Shown here piece after piece: positions 5,756 to 9,112 of a DNA stretch of 9,112 nucleotides. Origin of the DNA: an uncultured Collinsella sp. Lineage in GTDB: Bacteria; Actinomycetota; Coriobacteriia; Coriobacteriales; Coriobacteriaceae. The first letter of the stretch is position 1. Each line of letters opens with the position of its first letter. The notes below the pieces were generated by a model. That model was not told where the DNA came from and did not search any database. It saw nothing but the letters and a program-made list of their open reading frames with translations. A program made the translations under genes and the position numbers. Location: NCBI GenBank assembly GCA_902470925.1, contig CABRIF010000094.1, forward strand, positions 1 through 9,112, given 5' to 3'.

Positions 5756-7183
5756 CTACTCCTCCATTGCGGCGAGCTCCTCGGCGGTAAAGCCGGTGAA
5801 GAATACCACGGCCGCGGCGATCACGAAAGCCACCGCCATGCCCAGCACAGCGAAGATGGTGTTCATCTGGCCACCCTGGAAGTAGTTGAGCACCACCATG
5901 AAGTTCGCGGCACCGCCAGCCAGATAATACGTCACGCCCAGCAGGCCCGACACCACCGCGCCGATGGACCCGCCAATAAACATGCCCAACATCGTGCGAC
6001 GGAAGCGCATGATCACGCCGAACAGCGCCGGCTCGGTCACGCCGCCTGCGATCGCCGAGATCACGTAGCCCAGCGCCATGCCCTTCTCGTCCTTGTTCTT
6101 CAGGCGCAGGAAGGCGCCGAATGCGCAGCCCCACACCGCGGTCATGGCACAGTTGGTGGCAACGAAGACGAACGGGTCGTACCCCACCTGAATGATCTGC
6201 ATCTGGGCCAGCAAGATCACCGGCATGTGCATACCGGCGACCACGAACAGCTGCCAGAACGCACCCAGGACCGCCATAACCACCAGGATGCCGAGCGTAC
6301 CCCAGTCGGCAACGGCAAACAGCGCGTTGGCGATGAGGTTGCCGAGCTCGTTGCCGATGGGGGCGAGCACGATCAGGGCAATCGGCACCGTCACGATCAT
6401 GGTGCAAAACGGCGTGAACACCGTGGACAGCACGTCGGGCATGCGCTTTTTGAAGAACCGCTCGACCACGTAGAGCACCGGGATGGTCAGGATGATGGGC
6501 AGCACGCTTTGCGCGTAGTTGGCCGCGGCGATGTGCAGGCCGTACACGCTCACGATGCCGCTGCCGCCCTCGGCCGCCGCCGACACGATGGATGGGGCCA
6601 TGAGCACGCCGCCGGTGAGCATGCCGAGCACCGGGCTGGCGCCGAGCTTTTTGGCCGCGGCGTAACCCAGGTAGATGGGCAGGAAGTAGAACGTTGCCTC
6701 GTAGAGCGTGGTGTAGAAGAAGGTGTAGGTGGGATCGGTGTCCGCCACCAGGTTGAGCATCTGCGGGCCCAAGATCACCGCGAAGGTGCGGAACAGGCCG
6801 CCGGCCATGAGCAGCGGGATGAGCTGAGTCATGGAGCCCGACAGATAGTCGAGGATGCGGCTGCCCACGAGCGCCGGCGTGAGCTTCTCCTTGGGCGCGT
6901 CGAGGTTCTCGTCAACCGGAGCGCCCTTCGCCACGCCACTGATCGCCACGAACTCGTCGGGCACCTTCGGCACGTTCTGGCCGATGATCACCTGCAGCTG
7001 CGTGCCCGAGAACTGGCATCCCAGCACGCCCTTGACCTTCTTGATGCCCTCAAGGTCGGCACGCGCGTTGTCGGCAAGCGTCAGACGCAGGCGCGTCATG
7101 CAATTCGTCGCCGCACGCACGTTTTCGGCACCGCCTACCAGCGCCAGCACATCGGTGGCGATCTGTTTATTGTCAACTGCCAT
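5756..7183 (-). CDS. PTS EIIBC permease, glucose/beta-glucoside superfamily
   Basis: 475-residue membrane permease that imports a sugar and phosphorylates it using phosphate relayed from phosphoenolpyruvate. Residues 1-80 are the EIIB domain; the phosphorylated cysteine is C28 in AATNCMTRLRL. From about 105 a hydrophobic EIIC domain follows, with the conserved GGVTEPALFG (380-389), the substrate-contacting Glu motif of this superfamily, and GMHMPV (317-322). It ends at AAMEE with no EIIA domain, so EIIA must come from elsewhere, as in AscF- or MalX-like BC proteins. The overall pattern is nearest to beta-glucoside/trehalose/sucrose-type permeases; the sugar cannot be named. The start at 7183 has AGGGAGGGG (7196-7188) upstream; the ATG at 7213 is rejected. 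TAAACATGTTTA lies about 65 bases upstream, and the gene heads the minus-strand run of permease, glycosidase and regulator. Confidence 0.93.
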   Translation of the reverse strand: MAVDNKQIATDVLALVGGAENVRAATNCMTRLRLTLADNARADLEGIKKVKGVLGCQFSGTQLQVIIGQNVPKVPDEFVAISGVAKGAPVDENLDAPKEKLTPALVGSRILDYLSGSMTQLIPLLMAGGLFRTFAVILGPQMLNLVADTDPTYTFFYTTLYEATFYFLPIYLGYAAAKKLGASPVLGMLTGGVLMAPSIVSAAAEGGSGIVSVYGLHIAAANYAQSVLPIILTIPVLYVVERFFKKRMPDVLSTVFTPFCTMIVTVPIALIVLAPIGNELGNLIANALFAVADWGTLGILVVMAVLGAFWQLFVVAGMHMPVILLAQMQIIQVGYDPFVFVATNCAMTAVWGCAFGAFLRLKNKDEKGMALGYVISAIAGGVTEPALFGVIMRFRRTMLGMFIGGSIGAVVSGLLGVTYYLAGGAANFMVVLNYFQGGQMNTIFAVLGMAVAFVIAAAVVFFTGFTAEELAAMEE

Positions 7184-7187
7184 GGGA

Positions 7188-7196
7188 CCCCTCCCT
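7188..7196 (-). promoter_or_regulatory. Ribosome binding site deciding the permease start
   Basis: Minus-strand AGGGAGGGG is four bases upstream of the ATG at 7183, favouring it over the in-frame ATG at 7213. Confidence 0.75.
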
Positions 7197-7245
7197 GTGG
7201 TTCTGTGGGCCACGCGGTCTGCCGTTCGGGTGGCCCTTGCTTGAT

Positions 7246-7270
7246 GTAAACATGTTTAGTCACTGTTTAC
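7246..7270. promoter_or_regulatory. Operator upstream of the PTS permease
   Basis: A perfect 12-bp palindrome TAAACATGTTTA sits at 7247-7258. A second TGTTTAC half-site at 7264-7270 pairs with GTAAACA (7246-7252), forming a wider inverted repeat, so two overlapping binding configurations are possible. It lies 63-87 bases upstream of the permease start. A weak minus-strand -10 candidate (TACAGT, 7283-7278) would place the transcription start right at this site. The identical palindrome occurs before the esterase, which supports a shared regulator. Confidence 0.75.
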
Positions 7271-7543
7271 GCTTGATACTGTACTTGTTCTGCGCGTGCC
7301 GTGCGCAACAATCCGGTGAACGGTATCAAATCGGGGGGTGAGCGTGCACATGCGGGACGCCGCGCCTCGTTGTTTGCGATGACAGAGTCCAAAACAGTAC
7401 CATGAGGGAGCTGCGAAGTCATGACAAGGCGCTCACCATTGTCTTTCGCTATGCGACCACGCGGCGACAGCACACGCGGCTGCATTCACGCACCGGCGCG
7501 AACCTGCACGCGTCACCATCTCGGTGCACCGTTCGCGCGCGGG

Positions 7544-7559
7544 CGGCAACCGTTTGCCG
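7544..7559. promoter_or_regulatory. CG-centred palindrome upstream of the esterase promoter
   Basis: CGGCAA (7544-7549) and TTGCCG (7554-7559) flank CCGT. The outline, a near-palindrome with central CG and CAA/TTG arms, is that of many LacI/PurR-family operators. It sits seven bases upstream of the proposed -35, suitable for an auxiliary operator or activator site. Only one full copy is seen in the window. Confidence 0.4.
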
Positions 7560-7565
7560 ACAGGT

Positions 7566-7596
7566 TTGGGAGCACTCGTCACACTGGCCCTATACT
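7566..7596 (+). promoter_or_regulatory. Probable esterase promoter
   Basis: TATACT (7591-7596) is a five-of-six -10 match. TTGGGA (7566-7571) is a four-of-six -35 match with a slightly long 19-base spacer. Transcription would start near 7603, inside the overlapping palindrome, giving a leader of about 32 bases. Confidence 0.55.
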
Positions 7597-7607
7597 AAAC
7601 ATGTTTA
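7596..7607. promoter_or_regulatory. Operator overlapping the esterase -10 box
   Basis: A perfect palindrome TAAACATGTTTA, identical to the one at 7247-7258. Its first base is the last base of the -10 box and it covers the expected transcription start, the classical position for steric repression. The local LacI protein is the obvious candidate binder, but LacI operators usually have a CG centre, so another regulator cannot be excluded. Confidence 0.75.
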
Positions 7608-7634
7608 CTATTGTCTATGCAGAAAGGAAGCATC

Positions 7635-8963
7635 ATGCCATACCAACCAAGCTATGCAACCGTCACCCGTATGGGCGATTTCGGGCCGTGGATCTCCCGT
7701 CTCATCCTCACCCTGCCTGCACCCGTGCGTGCGAGCGAGGTCACCCCGGCGCCCTTCAACGTGTTCTGCGCCCGCTGCGAGCGCGCCGACGGAAGCGTCG
7801 TGATGCACGCGCCGCGCGACGGGAGCGTCCCGGCCGCGCCGTCCCAGGGCTTCATCCACGTCCTGGCGGCCCAGCCGTGCACCGAGGATGGAGCGCCCGC
7901 CAACGCCAGCACGCACGTTGCACTCGACCTGCCCGAATGTCCGCTCACCAAGACCATCGAGGGCGATGTGCTGCAATCGCGCTTCGTGGACTGCCGCTTC
8001 CGCGTGACCCAGCTTGCCGACCTGCCGGGCGCGAACGGCCCGGCAACCGGCCTGGTTTTCGACACCTGCACGCGCAGCCTCTCCCCGCAGCTCGCCGGCT
8101 GGCACCGTGCGCAGATGTCTCGGCCCGTTGACGGCATCCAACTCGCCTACGGTTACTACGAGCCCAGCTTCGAGGCCGCGCCGTCTGCGGCCGGCCACTT
8201 CGCCCCCAAGCGCGAGGTCCCGCGCAAAGCCGCGCTCATCGTGTGGCTCCACGGGGCCGGAGAGGGCGGCCAGGAAGTCGAGCGCGCCTACACCGGCAAC
8301 CGCGTGACCGCCCTATCCCAACCCCACATCCAGAACTTCTTCGGCGGGGCGGCCTGGGTCGTGGTCCCGCAGGCGCCGACGTTTTGGATGGACGACGGTC
8401 ACGAGCAGCTCGGACGTTCGAATAAAAGCATCTACGCCGCCCCGCTCAAGGCGCTGATCGACGAGTTTGTGGCCGCGCACGCCGACCGTATCGACCCGGA
8501 GCGCATCGTGATCGGCGGCTTGTCCAACGGCGGCTTCATGACCGTGCGCATGTGCGTCGACTACCCCGGGTTCTTCTGCGCCGGCATCCCCGTATGCGCA
8601 CCGTTTTTTGCTGCCAACCAAACGCCCTCGGCGGTAGCGGCGCTGGCGCGCACGCCGCTGTGGTTCGTCCACAGCAAGGGCGACGAGCTGGTCGACCCCG
8701 CCGATACCGCGCTGCCGCTCTACCGGCGGCTGCGCGAGCAGGGGTCGGAGGTGCATATGACCTATTTCGACCATGTCGAGGATCTCACGGGCGTCTATCG
8801 CGAGGCCGATGGGTCACCCAAAAAGACCTTCAACCACGGTGTGTGGATCCATGTGTATAACGACTTTTGCCACACCGACTTGGACGGGACGAACGTGCTG
8901 GTAGATGGCGAACCAGTCGGCGTGTGGGAATGGGCGGCACGCATGCGGCAGGCGCAAGCGTAA
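7635..8963 (+). CDS. Alpha/beta-hydrolase esterase/peptidase-like, intracellular
   Basis: 442-residue serine hydrolase. Residues from about 195 form the alpha/beta-hydrolase domain: HGAGEGG (206-212) is the oxyanion-hole strand-turn and GGLSNGG (294-300) is the nucleophile elbow with S297. The acid is probably D350 or D354 (HSKGDELVD), and the base probably H401 in FNHGVWIHVYND. The first 165 or so residues look like the beta-rich N-terminal domain that precedes this catalytic domain in predicted esterases/peptidases of the COG4099 kind. There is no signal peptide, so it should work in the cytoplasm. AGAAAGGA (7621-7628) supports the ATG at 7635 over upstream TTG and ATG codons in frame. It is divergent from the permease and shares its palindrome operator, so removal of an acyl group from an imported glycoside is plausible. 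Peptidase activity is the alternative. Confidence 0.85.
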   Translation: MPYQPSYATVTRMGDFGPWISRLILTLPAPVRASEVTPAPFNVFCARCERADGSVVMHAPRDGSVPAAPSQGFIHVLAAQPCTEDGAPANASTHVALDLPECPLTKTIEGDVLQSRFVDCRFRVTQLADLPGANGPATGLVFDTCTRSLSPQLAGWHRAQMSRPVDGIQLAYGYYEPSFEAAPSAAGHFAPKREVPRKAALIVWLHGAGEGGQEVERAYTGNRVTALSQPHIQNFFGGAAWVVVPQAPTFWMDDGHEQLGRSNKSIYAAPLKALIDEFVAAHADRIDPERIVIGGLSNGGFMTVRMCVDYPGFFCAGIPVCAPFFAANQTPSAVAALARTPLWFVHSKGDELVDPADTALPLYRRLREQGSEVHMTYFDHVEDLTGVYREADGSPKKTFNHGVWIHVYNDFCHTDLDGTNVLVDGEPVGVWEWAARMRQAQA

Positions 8964-8993
8964 CGGCGCGCGGGCGGCGGGCCTGCGCGGCGG

Positions 8994-9011
8994 GTGCCGG
9001 TGCAGCGGCAC
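8994..9011 (+). terminator. Hairpin after the esterase gene
   Basis: GTGCCG (8994-8999) pairs perfectly with CGGCAC (9006-9011) around six bases, 31 bases after the stop codon. No T-tract follows. Confidence 0.35.
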
Positions 9012-9041
9012 GGGGACGTCGGGCAGCCACGGCGGGCGCCA

Positions 9042-9059
9042 GCGCAGCCGCGGCTGCGC
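9042..9059. repeat. Perfect 18-bp palindrome
   Basis: GCGCAGCCG (9042-9050) is followed directly by its exact reverse complement CGGCTGCGC (9051-9059) with no spacer. It lies about 80 bases after the esterase stop, between two other hairpins. It could be a protein-binding site or part of a transcription stop region. Confidence 0.6.
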
Positions 9060-9062
9060 CCG

Positions 9063-9112
9063 GGTGGTTGGGGTCGGGCCTGGGCGGATGGTCGGGCCCG
9101 ACCCCAACCACC
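9063..9112. repeat. 18-bp-arm inverted repeat ending at the window's last base
   Basis: Bases 9063-9080 and 9095-9112 are perfect reverse complements around 14 bases; the right arm ends GACCCCAACCACC at the final base. It could be a long stem-loop acting as a bidirectional stop, or a fold-back artefact at a contig end. No T-tract can be seen because the sequence stops. Confidence 0.7.

Larger units (their letters stand above)
7184..7634. other. Divergent control region between permease and esterase
   Basis: These 451 bases hold two copies of the palindrome TAAACATGTTTA (7247-7258 and 7596-7607), one near each gene. There is also a different CG-centred palindrome at 7544-7559 and a probable esterase promoter at 7566-7596. 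The middle (about 7285-7540) shows no supported gene, repeat or RNA. Short frames there run into the flanking genes out of phase and lack ribosome binding sites. Confidence 0.75.

Noticed and set aside
5579..7249. Long plus-strand frame (556 codons) antisense to the PTS permease
   Set aside because: The translation is His/Gln/Arg-rich without any domain, there is no start signal, and the minus strand carries an unmistakable EIIBC gene.
7267..7485. Small minus-strand gene (72 codons) upstream of the permease
   Set aside because: No ribosome binding site and no recognisable sequence; its end overlaps the likely promoter/operator of the permease.
7402..7803. Small plus-strand gene in the permease-esterase intergenic region
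   Set aside because: It reads into the esterase gene out of frame, has no convincing ribosome binding site, and crosses the promoter and operator of the esterase.

Overview
The window looks like a draft contig from a high-GC Gram-positive gut bacterium. Coriobacteriia, and Collinsella in particular, is my best guess. That rests on GC-rich genes with strong AGGAGG-type ribosome binding sites, an UppP with an actinobacterial-style insertion, and a small sugar locus combining a PTS transporter with a LacI regulator. The taxon is inference. Bases 1-48 are not biological: they read as the Illumina Nextera P5/i5 adapter, so the left edge is a library or assembly end.

Region 1 (49-864) has no complete gene. 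It opens with a roughly 43% GC stretch holding a truncated open frame on the minus strand. Next come an 84-bp direct duplication and a perfect 10-bp-arm hairpin. Two inverted copies of a short repeat follow, then six direct copies with an exact 41-bp period. This looks like multi-copy intergenic repeat material, which would explain why the contig ends here.

Region 2 (865-2497) is housekeeping: uppP (minus strand, undecaprenyl-diphosphatase, GTG start) divergent from a small universal stress protein (plus strand). A roughly 245-bp promoter region between them carries a perfect 8-bp-arm inverted repeat.

Region 3 (2665-8963) is a carbohydrate-utilisation locus. On the minus strand, in transcription order, are a PTS EIIBC permease of the glucose/beta-glucoside superfamily, a DUF4038 (GH140-like) glycoside hydrolase without a signal peptide, and a LacI-family regulator. 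Divergent from the permease, on the plus strand, is an alpha/beta-hydrolase esterase/peptidase-like enzyme, also without a signal peptide. The same perfect 12-bp palindrome TAAACATGTTTA lies in front of both the permease and the esterase; at the esterase it abuts the -10 box. A simple model is that the PTS imports and phosphorylates a glycoside, and the cytoplasmic esterase and DUF4038 enzyme remove acyl and glycosyl groups. A repressor, plausibly the local LacI protein, would control both promoters.

Region 4 (8964-9112) holds three GC-rich hairpins in tandem after the esterase. The last is an 18-bp-arm inverted repeat that ends exactly at the final base.
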